NCBI GenBank assembly: GCA_947174965.1
Contig: CAMWKY010000102.1
Location: forward strand, 1-7,404
Length of the DNA stretch: 7,404 nt
Direction: 5' to 3'
DNA from: an uncultured Ruminococcus sp.
GTDB taxonomy: Bacteria; Bacillota; Clostridia; Oscillospirales; Ruminococcaceae
Every line of letters begins with the position of its first letter. Positions within the stretch are counted from its first letter, which is position 1. Below, in pieces: positions 1 through 6,987 of this stretch. Made by a program: the position numbers and the translations under genes. The notes under the pieces were generated by a model that had not been told where the DNA came from, did not search any database, and saw nothing but the letters and a program-made list of their open reading frames with translations.

Positions 1-36
1 GTCAATTATTTCTGCTTTGTTGACAGAGATATTTTA
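1..36 (-). pseudogene. Detached 3' part of the pyrophosphatase gene beyond the TAA (runs off the left edge)
   Basis: Reading the pyrophosphatase frame through the TAA at 34-36 gives NISVNKAEIID up to base 1, with no shift of frame. In the short clostridial pyrophosphatases the residues after KWVV-x-P are usually a Glu or Asp followed by a similar 'x-x-S-x-x-K-x-E-I' stretch, by my memory of the family. This stretch is therefore most simply the continuation of the same gene, with GAA or AAA changed to TAA by one base. The rest of the C-terminus lies outside the window. The alternative is a sequencing or assembly error at one base. Confidence 0.55.
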
Positions 37-276
37 AGGACAAACCACCCATTTTTCTTCTACATCATCAAACCTGTGAATTATCGCAATTATTTTACCT
101 GTAAATTTCTCAACAGGTTTATTGACACCTAAAATGTATGCGTCTTGTTCTTCTCCGTCCGGTGCAATAATTCCCTCAATATATCCATAGTTGATTGGGT
201 AATACATATCTTTATACTTTGGGTGATAACTTCCAAGAGGTCTGTCAACAGTCACCGTAACTATGTCACCAATCAT
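34..276 (-). CDS. Inorganic pyrophosphatase-like protein, short form, truncated by an in-frame stop
   Basis: Family I soluble pyrophosphatases hydrolyse PPi to two phosphates in the cytoplasm and pull biosynthetic reactions forward. The visible protein has 80 residues. It carries the family signature YPINYGYI (residues 26-33) followed by DGEEQD (40-45), which aligns with the metal-binding D-G-D-P-x-D of classical enzymes; the second Asp is Glu here. The segment HRFDDVEEKWVV (67-78) is typical, as I recall, of the short clostridial form, which usually runs to about 110-120 residues, so this one ends early. The ATG start at 276 is backed by GGAGGT at 285-290, eight bases upstream. It lies 59 bases after the methyltransferase on the same strand, probably in one transcript with recG. 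The reading frame continues after the TAA at 34-36 with plausible family sequence, so I read it as a nonsense-interrupted gene. Pyrophosphatase activity itself is uncertain. Confidence 0.75.
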   Translation of the reverse strand: MIGDIVTVTVDRPLGSYHPKYKDMYYPINYGYIEGIIAPDGEEQDAYILGVNKPVEKFTGKIIAIIHRFDDVEEKWVVCP

Positions 277-335
277 TTTTTTGTACCTCCATAATGAATT
301 AAGTTAAAAATATTTTAATCTGCAATATAATTCTA

Positions 336-1121
336 TTATTTCTTTTTAAGTTCAGCAATAGCACCATAATGCAGGATTTCAAATTCAGCAGGAGCAATAT
401 CAACAAGCATTTTTTTATGCTCTTTCTCCCACAAGGTGATTTCAGTTTCAGTGAGTGATGCCCCGATTCCTCTGCAAGCCTTGATTCGTCCGTGCCAGCT
501 TTCACGGGTAAAAGGAACTTTTATTGGGTATTCCTCATGATAAACAAGGTCAAATCTTTCTTTGTAGCAGTCTGGTATATAAATTTGATGTATTGTTTCA
601 CCGCAGCCGCTCCAGTCGGGATTATATTTCAATACCAGATTTTCGCTTGCACCTGCAATTTTATCTTCAAACGGCAGCCATGCCATATACAAAACAAGAA
701 TATTTCCATCTTGTTTAAGCATACGGCAGAGATTAGGCATAACGGCTTCATGATTGAAGTACCAAAAGCATTGACAGGCAGTTATTACGTCAAAAGAATT
801 ATCATTAAAATTTATATCTTCTGTAGCAACAGCAAAATAATCAATATCCATATCCTTTGACAATATTTTCGCCTGTTCAATCTGATTTTCTGAAATATCT
901 GTAGCCGTCCACTTTGCTCCATAACGATACATATTTCTTGGAAGAACGCCTGTTCCTGTTCCTATATCAAGAACATTCTGTCCGTTTATACATAATTTAC
1001 GGCGAATAATTTTTTCATAAAATTCCTGTGGATATATATCACGGAATTTTGCATAATCCCTTGATGTTTCGCCCCAGTCAAAAGGCTTTCCGCCGTCTAT
1101 ATTTTTGTTGATAATTTTCAT
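336..1121 (-). CDS. Class I SAM-dependent methyltransferase (Methyltransf_11-like)
   Basis: This 261-residue cytoplasmic protein has the Rossmann-type SAM-binding core. Motif I is VLDIGTGTGVLPR (residues 50-62). The acidic loop after strand 2 is TATDIS (72-77), where Asp75 should contact the ribose. Motif II is FDVITACQCFWYF (110-122), and the post-motif strand is QDGNILVLYMAWLPF (137-151). The roughly 110 residues that follow, rich in Trp, Tyr and acidic residues, would set the substrate, which cannot be read from sequence; small-molecule or lipid/quinone-like targets are typical of this fold. The start at 1121 has AAAGGAG at 1129-1135 with a seven-base spacer. It begins 26 bases after the recG stop and precedes the pyrophosphatase by 59 bases, so all three are probably cotranscribed. 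Its length and domain content look complete. The fold is secure, the function unknown. Confidence 0.9.
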   Translation of the reverse strand: MKIINKNIDGGKPFDWGETSRDYAKFRDIYPQEFYEKIIRRKLCINGQNVLDIGTGTGVLPRNMYRYGAKWTATDISENQIEQAKILSKDMDIDYFAVATEDINFNDNSFDVITACQCFWYFNHEAVMPNLCRMLKQDGNILVLYMAWLPFEDKIAGASENLVLKYNPDWSGCGETIHQIYIPDCYKERFDLVYHEEYPIKVPFTRESWHGRIKACRGIGASLTETEITLWEKEHKKMLVDIAPAEFEILHYGAIAELKKK

Positions 1122-1147
1122 ATCGTATCTCCTTTAATAAAATTATT

Positions 1148-3184
1148 TTAACCTGTAATATCCTTGTTGAATAATTTGATTGTTTCCATTTTCAGTGCAT
1201 GATTTTCAGGTTTTTCAAGTTTCGGGTCATCAGCAAGTATTTCTTCTGCACATTTTTTTGCAGTTTCTGAAAGTTCCATAGAGCAGAAAGCATCTGCGAT
1301 TTTAAGTGGCGGAAGTCCATGTTGTGCATTTCCGAAAAAGTCACCTGGACCACGCATTTTCAAATCCTCCTCCGCAATCTCAAAGCCGTCAGTAGTTCTG
1401 CACATAATTTTCATGCGGTTGATACATTCATCATTTTTATTGTCCGTGATAAGAATACATGAACTTTCATATTTTCCACGTCCTACACGTCCACGAAGCT
1501 GGTGAAGCTGTGACAGACCGAATCTTTCAGCATTTTCTATCAATATAACAACAGCATTTGGAACGTCAACACCAACTTCAATAACAGTTGTACAGATAAG
1601 CACCTGAATTTCGCCGTTGCTGAATTTTTCCATAATTTCCTCTTTTTCGGCGGATTTCATTTTTCCGTGTAAAAGTGCTGTTGTATATCCGTTCAGTGTA
1701 CTTTTTTTGGCATTTTCCGCATAAGTTTTTACAGCGAATAAATCATTTTCGTTGTCCTCAATCATAGGACATACAATATAAGCCTGTCTGCCCTCATTAA
1801 GTCTGTCACGGATAAAGCCGAAAGCACCATCACGCTTTTTTCCTGTTACAGCATAGGTTTTTATGGGAGTTCTGCCCTTTGGAAGTTGCTTTATACTTGA
1901 AATATCAAGGTCTCCATAAATATTAAGTGCAAGTGTACGGGGAATAGGAGTTGCGGACATTACAAGCTTATGCGGAAAATCACTTTTTTCTGCAAGTGCT
2001 GTACGCTGTGAAACTCCGAAACGGTGCTGTTCGTCAGTAATTACAAGTCCGAGCGATTTGTATTCAACATCTTTTTGTATAATTGCATGAGTACCAACAA
2101 GCACGTCAATTTCACCGCCTGCAAGTTCTTTGAGAATCTGAGTTCTGTTTTTTGCAGTTGTCGCACTTGTAAGCACTGCAACTTTTATTCCAAGCGGTTC
2201 AAGGAAAGATGTGAATGTTTTAGCGTGCTGTATTGCTAAAATACTTGTCGGAGCCATAACAGCAGACTGAAAGCCATTTTTTGCAGTAAAATAACATATA
2301 GCTGATGCAACAGCAGTTTTTCCGCTTCCGACATCACCTTGCAAAAGTCTGTTCATTGGTATATCTCTGCACATATCGTCAATAATTTCTGCTATAGCAT
2401 CTGCTTGTCCGTCAGTCAGCTTGAACGGAAGATTTTCAGTAAATTCATCTGTCTTGATATTTTTGTCCATGCGGAAAGACGTGTGATGCTGTCTTTGTGC
2501 TTTCATTATGAGCATACCAAGCTGTAGTTTAAGAAGTTCATCAAATGAAAGACGGCGTTTAGCCTGTTCAGCAGTAAAGGAACTTTGTGGAAAGTGAATA
2601 TTTTCCAGTGCGGACATAAGAGTAGTAAGCTGATACTTTTGCAGAATATCAAATGAGAGTGTCTCAAAAGGGTATTCGTGCATCATATCAAGAGCATCAC
2701 GCATATTTGCACGGACTGTATTTATAGTAAGACCTTGTGTAAGCCTGTATATCGGTTGAATAAGTGCAGTATCACCGATTTTGACATAAACAGGCGACGT
2801 TATTTCACGTTGAAGCATATTTCCGTTGATTTTGCCGTACATATAGTAAGTTTCACCTGTTTGCAGTGCATGGAAAGTATACACATTATTGAAAATAGTT
2901 ATAGTGATGTTGTCTGTACCGTCGGTAGCATTTGCACGGCATATTACAAGACCTTTTCTTATCTGTTTCGGAGTACCTTTTGAAATGATTTTCAGCTTTA
3001 AAACGCAGTAAGTGTTGATTTCTGCTTGTGCTATCGGGATATATGCACGAAAATCGAGGTAATTTCGGGGAATATGGTAAATAAGCTCATACGGAGACGA
3101 TATGCCAATTTTACGGTATTTTTCACCTGTAGCCTTTCCGACTCCTTTAAGGCATTCTATATCAGTAAAAAGAGAAGTATTCAT
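1148..3184 (-). CDS. recG: ATP-dependent DNA helicase RecG
   Basis: RecG is a superfamily 2 helicase that reverses stalled replication forks and migrates Holliday junctions in recombination repair. The protein has 678 residues, close to the usual size (E. coli about 690). The N-terminal wedge region contains an OB-fold-like segment at about 55-150. The helicase core shows Walker A GDVGSGKT (283-290), motif Ia APTSILAIQH (311-320), the DEQH box (384-387), SATPIPRTLAL (410-420), motif V TTVIEVGVDVP (532-542) and motif VI QLRGRVGRG (562-570). The RecG-typical segment DLKMRGPGDFFG (607-618) follows. The ATG at 3184 is preceded by AAAGGAC at 3194-3200 with a nine-base spacer. It is the first gene of a leftward unit that includes the methyltransferase and pyrophosphatase, driven by a consensus promoter at 3218-3247. 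No defects are seen. Confidence 0.97.
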   Translation of the reverse strand: MNTSLFTDIECLKGVGKATGEKYRKIGISSPYELIYHIPRNYLDFRAYIPIAQAEINTYCVLKLKIISKGTPKQIRKGLVICRANATDGTDNITITIFNNVYTFHALQTGETYYMYGKINGNMLQREITSPVYVKIGDTALIQPIYRLTQGLTINTVRANMRDALDMMHEYPFETLSFDILQKYQLTTLMSALENIHFPQSSFTAEQAKRRLSFDELLKLQLGMLIMKAQRQHHTSFRMDKNIKTDEFTENLPFKLTDGQADAIAEIIDDMCRDIPMNRLLQGDVGSGKTAVASAICYFTAKNGFQSAVMAPTSILAIQHAKTFTSFLEPLGIKVAVLTSATTAKNRTQILKELAGGEIDVLVGTHAIIQKDVEYKSLGLVITDEQHRFGVSQRTALAEKSDFPHKLVMSATPIPRTLALNIYGDLDISSIKQLPKGRTPIKTYAVTGKKRDGAFGFIRDRLNEGRQAYIVCPMIEDNENDLFAVKTYAENAKKSTLNGYTTALLHGKMKSAEKEEIMEKFSNGEIQVLICTTVIEVGVDVPNAVVILIENAERFGLSQLHQLRGRVGRGKYESSCILITDNKNDECINRMKIMCRTTDGFEIAEEDLKMRGPGDFFGNAQHGLPPLKIADAFCSMELSETAKKCAEEILADDPKLEKPENHALKMETIKLFNKDITG

Positions 3185-3217
3185 AATAAAAAAGTCCTTT
3201 CAGATTTCTTTATTATT

Positions 3218-3247
3218 ATTATATCTTATAAATCAATATGATGTCAA
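3218..3247 (-). promoter_or_regulatory. Sigma-A type promoter of the recG unit
   Basis: On the minus strand TTGACA (3247-3242) is followed after 18 bases by TATAAT (3223-3218). Both hexamers match the consensus exactly, and the spacer is one base longer than optimal. Transcription would begin near 3211, giving a leader of about 27 bases that holds the recG ribosome binding site. The site was identified by eye; the start has not been measured. Confidence 0.75.
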
Positions 3248-3321
3248 ATGTTTACTCGTCAAATAATGTATGATTATGACATGATTTTTTTGTGCAAATC
3301 AGCATATAGGGCGAAAAATAA

Positions 3322-3350
3322 TTGACAATGTTTCAATACCATGATATAAT
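3322..3350 (+). promoter_or_regulatory. Perfect-consensus sigma-A promoter for the hydrolase-murF-ddl unit
   Basis: TTGACA (3322-3327), a 17-base spacer, then TATAAT (3345-3350). A TG at 3342-3343 forms an extended -10 (TGATATAAT). An A-rich run just upstream (about 3311-3321) could act as an UP-like element. Transcription should start near 3357, leaving a leader of about 38 bases before the ATG at 3395. Such an ideal promoter would be strong unless repressed. Confidence 0.85.
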
Positions 3351-3354
3351 AAAT

Positions 3355-3372
3355 ATGTATACGCATATACAT
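3355..3372. promoter_or_regulatory. Dyad at the predicted transcription start, candidate operator
   Basis: ATGTATA (3355-3361) and TATACAT (3366-3372) form 7-base inverted arms around CGCA. The dyad starts five bases after the -10 hexamer and covers the predicted +1, a classic position for a repressor operator. It is too AT-rich and incompletely transcribed to be a convincing RNA hairpin. I cannot assign a regulator, and none is encoded in the window. Confidence 0.45.
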
Positions 3373-3394
3373 CAGAAAAAATGGAGATAGCATA

Positions 3395-4165
3395 ATGATA
3401 AAAACAGTTAATGGAATAAAGATAAATTATGAGCAGAAGGGCAAAGGGGATTTGATTGTCCTGCTTCATGGTTGGGGCAGTAATATAAAACTTTTTGCAA
3501 ACCTTATTGACCTGCTTTCAAAGAAATATATGGTTGTGGCAATGGATATGCCTGGATTCGGAGAAAGTGCCGAACCGCCGTCCGCATGGTGTGTAGATGA
3601 CTATGTGAATTTTGTAATTGATTTTCTCAAAGACTACAATACAGATAAAGTGATGCTGTTGGGTCACTCTTTCGGCGGACGTGTGATAATTAAGCTGAAC
3701 AGCAAGAAAAATCTGCCGTTCAAGATTACTAAAGTTATACTTGTTGACAGTGCAGGAATACTTCCGCCGAAGTCCAACAAAAAAAGTCTGCGCACATATT
3801 ATTACAAGGCAGGAAAAGCAGTTCTTTCAACAGGAATTGCAAAGAAAATCGCACCTGATGCACTGGAAAATTTCCGTAAAAAAATGGGAAGTGCGGACTA
3901 TGCTGCCGCCTCACCATTGATGAGGCAGGTACTTGTAAAAGTCGTGAACGAGGATTTAGAGCCGCTGCTTCCGAATATAAAATGCCCGACTCTGCTTGTA
4001 TGGGGAGTTAATGATACGGCTACACCGCTTTCGGACGGTGAAAAAATGGAAAAACTCATTCCCGATGCAGGACTTGTAAAGCTTGAAAATGCAGGTCACT
4101 ACTCATTTTTGGAACAACAGTTCACGTTCAACCGTGTTATGAGTTCATTTATGAAACTTGATTAA
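3395..4165 (+). CDS. Alpha/beta-fold hydrolase
   Basis: This 256-residue protein has the full alpha/beta hydrolase set. The oxyanion-hole segment is LLHGWGSN (23-30). The nucleophile elbow is GHSFGG (90-95) with Ser92. The acid is probably Asp207 in VWGVNDTATPL, and the catalytic His235 lies in NAGHYSFLEQ. A helical cap (about 122-190) precedes the last strands. There is no signal peptide or membrane segment, so it should be cytoplasmic. The substrate cannot be told from sequence; esters, lactones and small amides are all possible. The ATG at 3395 has GGAG at 3383-3386 with an eight-base spacer. It is the first gene after the strong promoter and ends 14 bases before the MurF-type gene, whose ribosome binding site overlaps its stop codon. 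The context hints at a role linked to cell-wall precursor metabolism, but that is inference only. Confidence 0.92.
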   Translation: MIKTVNGIKINYEQKGKGDLIVLLHGWGSNIKLFANLIDLLSKKYMVVAMDMPGFGESAEPPSAWCVDDYVNFVIDFLKDYNTDKVMLLGHSFGGRVIIKLNSKKNLPFKITKVILVDSAGILPPKSNKKSLRTYYYKAGKAVLSTGIAKKIAPDALENFRKKMGSADYAAASPLMRQVLVKVVNEDLEPLLPNIKCPTLLVWGVNDTATPLSDGEKMEKLIPDAGLVKLENAGHYSFLEQQFTFNRVMSSFMKLD

Positions 4166-4171
4166 AGGAGG
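4164..4171 (+). promoter_or_regulatory. Ribosome binding site supporting the TTG start of the MurF-type gene
   Basis: AAAGGAGG overlaps the last two bases of the hydrolase TAA and sits eight bases before TTG at 4180. This is a near-perfect anti-16S match at ideal spacing. It supports the non-ATG start and suggests translational coupling with the hydrolase. Confidence 0.85.
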
Positions 4172-4179
4172 ATAGAAAG

Positions 4180-5772
4180 TTGAGTATAATACTATTTGTG
4201 ATTTATGCAGTTATTACGTTGATTTCAATTATATTCCTCTCTTTAAGGGAATTTCATATGCTACAGCTTAACGGCTACAAAACGCCTGAACATACATGGT
4301 GGATGAAAAAAAATTACAAGCGATATATTTTTCCTGCACTTTGCTTTGTTTTGCAGTATGCATTATTCTGGACGGATATTTCACTTCCTATGGTAATCGC
4401 ATTTTCACTGTTCAATATCAGTATAGCCATAGCAAACAAGCCTGGAAAGAAATTCAAGAAACCATTTGTATATACGGCAAGAGTAAAGCGTATGCTGACT
4501 ACTTTCTTTATACTGATTGCAGTAATTTTTACTTGTGCATACTTTTGGGGTCGTTATTGGGTGACTGATATTTATTACTTTGATGCTGAAGGATATGCAA
4601 TTATCGGAAGTGCATTGTATCTAACTCCAATACTTGTACCGCTTGCAAATATAATAAACAAGCCGATTGAAACAGCTATTCAGCATTGGTATATCAATGA
4701 TGCAAAGCGTATTTTATCTGAAATGCCTGATTTGCACAAAGTTGGCATTACGGGAAGTTACGGCAAGACAAGTATGAAGTTTTATTTGAGTGAACTTCTT
4801 GCATCACAATATGAAACGCTGAAAACTCCCGAAAGTTTCAATACTCCAATGGGTGTTACGATTACAGTTCGCCGTGATATGAAACCTACTCACGAATATT
4901 TTATCTGTGAAATGGGTGCAAGACGTGTACACGAAATAAAGGAACTGTGCGACATTGCAAATCCTCACGACGGAATTATTACTTCTGTTGGTCCTCAACA
5001 TCTTGAAACTTTCAACTCAATTGAAAATGTTGTGAATACAAAGTTTGAACTTGCGGATAGTGTTGTAAAATCGGGTGGAAAAATATATGTAAATGGTGAC
5101 AACGAACTTATCCGCAATAAGATTAAAGACTATCCGACTGCCATTACTTATGGAATGAATGAGGGCAACAACTGGAGGGCAACTGATATATCTGTATCGG
5201 ATAAGGGTACAGAGTTTACTATTATATCTCCTGACGGCAAATCATGCAGATACACAACAAAATTGCTTGGTGAACATAGTGTGCTTAATCTCACAGGCGC
5301 AATTGCTTATGCTGTTGGTACTGGTATACCAATGGAAAAACTTGTACTTCCTATAAAGCGTATTGCATCAGTTCCACACCGTCTGCAACTGCTTGACAAG
5401 GGTAACGGCGTTACATTTATAGATGATGCCTATAACTCAAATCCTAGCGGCTGTCGTGCTGCACTTGCTGTTTTGGGATTATTTGATGCCTGCCGTATAC
5501 TTGTAACTCCTGGAATGGTTGAACTTGGTGAAAAACAGGAGGAGCTTAACTATGAGTTCGGACAAGAAGCATCAAAGGCTTGTGATTATATTGTACTTGT
5601 CGGAAAAAATCAGACAGTACCAATATATAATGGTATAAAAGATTCAGGCTACAACATGGAGCAGGTTTATGTTGCGGATAATCTTAATGATGCACTTGCA
5701 AAAGTTCAGGCATATCATACAGATAAGAAAAAAATTGTACTTCTTGAAAATGACCTGCCCGACAATTATTAA
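4180..5772 (+). CDS. murF: MurF-type Mur ligase (UDP-MurNAc-tripeptide--D-Ala-D-Ala ligase) with N-terminal membrane region
   Basis: MurF uses ATP to join D-Ala-D-Ala to the UDP-MurNAc-tripeptide, the last soluble step of peptidoglycan precursor synthesis. From about residue 183 the protein is a Mur ligase. The P-loop is GITGSYGKTSMK (189-200), followed by the NTPMG segment (221-225) and EMGA (244-247). Lys288 in NTKFELADS is a candidate for the carbamylated lysine. HRLQLLD (400-406) and IDDAYNSNPSG (414-424) are MurF-like hallmarks. The first 160 or so residues are unusual: five hydrophobic segments at about 2-21, 50-66, 68-85, 105-124 and 138-157 would anchor the enzyme in the membrane with the ligase in the cytoplasm. 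The total is 530 residues against about 450 for classical soluble MurF, and there is no usual N-terminal MurF substrate domain. Translation starts at TTG. The ddl-like gene follows after 18 bases. MurT is unlikely because no Cys4 zinc ribbon is seen. The Mur ligase fold is near certain, the exact substrate less so. Confidence 0.88.
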   Translation: MSIILFVIYAVITLISIIFLSLREFHMLQLNGYKTPEHTWWMKKNYKRYIFPALCFVLQYALFWTDISLPMVIAFSLFNISIAIANKPGKKFKKPFVYTARVKRMLTTFFILIAVIFTCAYFWGRYWVTDIYYFDAEGYAIIGSALYLTPILVPLANIINKPIETAIQHWYINDAKRILSEMPDLHKVGITGSYGKTSMKFYLSELLASQYETLKTPESFNTPMGVTITVRRDMKPTHEYFICEMGARRVHEIKELCDIANPHDGIITSVGPQHLETFNSIENVVNTKFELADSVVKSGGKIYVNGDNELIRNKIKDYPTAITYGMNEGNNWRATDISVSDKGTEFTIISPDGKSCRYTTKLLGEHSVLNLTGAIAYAVGTGIPMEKLVLPIKRIASVPHRLQLLDKGNGVTFIDDAYNSNPSGCRAALAVLGLFDACRILVTPGMVELGEKQEELNYEFGQEASKACDYIVLVGKNQTVPIYNGIKDSGYNMEQVYVADNLNDALAKVQAYHTDKKKIVLLENDLPDNY

Positions 5773-5773
5773 T

Positions 5774-5780
5774 AAAGGAG
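5774..5780 (+). promoter_or_regulatory. Ribosome binding site that fixes the ddl start at ATG 5791
   Basis: AAAGGAG lies ten bases before ATG 5791 but only one base before the in-frame TTG at 5782, which is too close to be used. The protein therefore begins MKINLAVLFGG, as D-Ala-D-Ala ligases normally do. Confidence 0.8.
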
Positions 5781-5790
5781 ATTGATATTT

Positions 5791-6987
5791 ATGAAGATAA
5801 ATTTAGCTGTATTATTCGGTGGTAGAAGTGTTGAACATGAAGTATCTGTTATTTCAGCTGTTCAGGCTATGGCAAGTATGAACAAAGAGAAATATAATAT
5901 TATCCCTGTTTACATGACTAAAAAGAGTGAGTTCTTTACAGGTGAAAAACTCATGGATATTAACAGTTACAAAGATATTTCTGCACTTCTGAAAGAGTGT
6001 ACAGAGTGTGTATTTGTAAGAAGTGAGGGAAAAGTACAGCTTATCCGTCAGAAGATGAAAAAATTCGGCTCAAATCTTATTTCTGATGTTGATATAGCGT
6101 TCCCTATAGTTCACGGCACAAACGTTGAGGACGGCGCATTACAAGGTTATTTACAGACACTTGATTTGCCATATGTTGGTTGTGATGTTCTTGCATCTGC
6201 TGTTGGTATGGATAAATACGTCATGAAAATCTTACTTAAAGAAGCTGGTTTTCCTGTACTTGACTGCTGTCGTTTTTCTGCATTTGAACTTGATAAAATA
6301 GACGAATGTGCAGATAAAGTTGAAAAGAAATTCGGCTATCCTGTAATTGTAAAGCCAATAAATCTTGGTTCAAGTGTTGGCATTTCAAAGGCAAAAGACA
6401 GGGACGGACTTATAAAATCAATGGAAGATGCTTTTGCTTTTTCCGACAGAATACTTGTTGAGCCTGCTGTTGTGAAACTCAAGGAAATAAACTGCTCTGT
6501 AGTCGGCGACAGCGAAAGTGCGGAAGCATCTGTATGTGAAGAACCTGTGCAGGCAACAGATGAAGATATTCTGAGTTTTGAGCAGAAATATGTTGGTGGT
6601 GGAAAATCGGGCGGAAGTAAGGGTATGGCATCTCTTAAAAGAAAAATCCCTGCTGAAATTTCAAAGGAACAGGAAGAAACTATCCGCACACTTGCTGTTG
6701 ATGCTTTCAGATACTTAGGCTGTAACGGCGTTACACGTATTGACTTTATGATTGACATGGAAACGAATAAAATCTATATCAACGAAATTAATACTATTCC
6801 TGGCTCACTTGCTTTCTATCTCTGGGAGGCAAGAGGCGTGAAATATCCCGCACTTCTTGAAAAAATGATTCAGCTTGCTATGAAACGTCACAGACAGGGT
6901 GAAAAAATAAACTATACTTTCGATAACAATATACTTTCAATGGGCGGAAGTTTTGGTGCAAAGGGAAGTAAAGGGAGCAAATTTTAA
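5791..6987 (+). CDS. ddl: D-alanine--D-alanine ligase-like ATP-grasp enzyme
   Basis: Ddl joins two D-alanines with ATP in the cytoplasm, supplying the dipeptide that MurF uses. The 398-residue protein starts with LFGGRSVEHEVSVIS (8-22), the N-terminal substrate motif. The ATP-grasp region includes DKYVMKILL (141-149) and VKPINLGSSVGISKAK (187-202). Arg316 and Asp318 in VTRIDFM and NEIN (331-334) supply the metal and substrate ligands, followed by PGS (337-339). The omega loop holds EQKY (264-267); this Tyr is the usual mark of dipeptide rather than depsipeptide ligases. Two departures stand out. The omega loop is lengthened by a Gly/Lys-rich stretch (269-279). The segment after PG is SLAFYLWE instead of the usual M-T-x-x-S-L-x-P, so acceptor specificity could differ. 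A Gly/Ser/Lys-rich tail (385-398) ends the protein. It follows murF by 18 bases. The fold is certain, the substrate probable. Confidence 0.92.
   Translation: MKINLAVLFGGRSVEHEVSVISAVQAMASMNKEKYNIIPVYMTKKSEFFTGEKLMDINSYKDISALLKECTECVFVRSEGKVQLIRQKMKKFGSNLISDVDIAFPIVHGTNVEDGALQGYLQTLDLPYVGCDVLASAVGMDKYVMKILLKEAGFPVLDCCRFSAFELDKIDECADKVEKKFGYPVIVKPINLGSSVGISKAKDRDGLIKSMEDAFAFSDRILVEPAVVKLKEINCSVVGDSESAEASVCEEPVQATDEDILSFEQKYVGGGKSGGSKGMASLKRKIPAEISKEQEETIRTLAVDAFRYLGCNGVTRIDFMIDMETNKIYINEINTIPGSLAFYLWEARGVKYPALLEKMIQLAMKRHRQGEKINYTFDNNILSMGGSFGAKGSKGSKF
6971..6977 (+). promoter_or_regulatory. Ribosome binding site of the lipoprotein gene, inside the end of ddl
   Basis: AAGGGAG lies ten bases before ATG 6988 and within the codons for the Gly/Ser/Lys-rich tail of Ddl. 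With the TAA-ATG junction having no gap, translation of the two genes is probably coupled. Confidence 0.6.

Noticed and set aside
34..36. TAA reassigned to an amino acid
   Set aside because: The methyltransferase, recG, hydrolase, murF and ddl genes all end at TAA at the expected family length, so TAA acts as a normal stop.
304..318. AT-only palindrome TTAAAAATATTTTAA between methyltransferase and pyrophosphatase, considered as terminator or operator
   Set aside because: It has six A/T pairs and a three-base loop with no G/C stem, too weak for an intrinsic terminator; chance is likely in such AT-rich sequence.
277..335. Separate promoter for the pyrophosphatase gene
   Set aside because: Only poor matches were found (for example TTGCAG with a weak -10); cotranscription from upstream is simpler.
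492..860. Open frame of 122 codons on the plus strand inside the methyltransferase gene
   Set aside because: It is antisense to a gene with clear SAM-binding motifs, and the translation is Cys/Phe/Ile-rich with no family resemblance.
2678..2983. Plus-strand open frame antisense to recG
   Set aside because: It is covered by the conserved recG coding sequence, and its Cys/His-rich translation shows no domain spacing of a zinc finger.
5782..5790. TTG start for ddl adding three residues
   Set aside because: The ribosome binding site would be one base away; ATG 5791 has proper spacing and gives the usual N-terminus.
6336..6758. A 140-codon open frame antisense to ddl
   Set aside because: It lies wholly inside a well-supported ATP-grasp gene, has no recognisable motif, and its composition (Ser/Pro/Ile-rich) is what reverse reading of this gene gives.
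4180..6987. Vancomycin-resistance type (van) gene cluster
   Set aside because: The ligase omega loop has Lys-Tyr as in D-Ala-D-Ala ligases, and no VanH, VanX, VanY, VanT or two-component regulator is present in the window.
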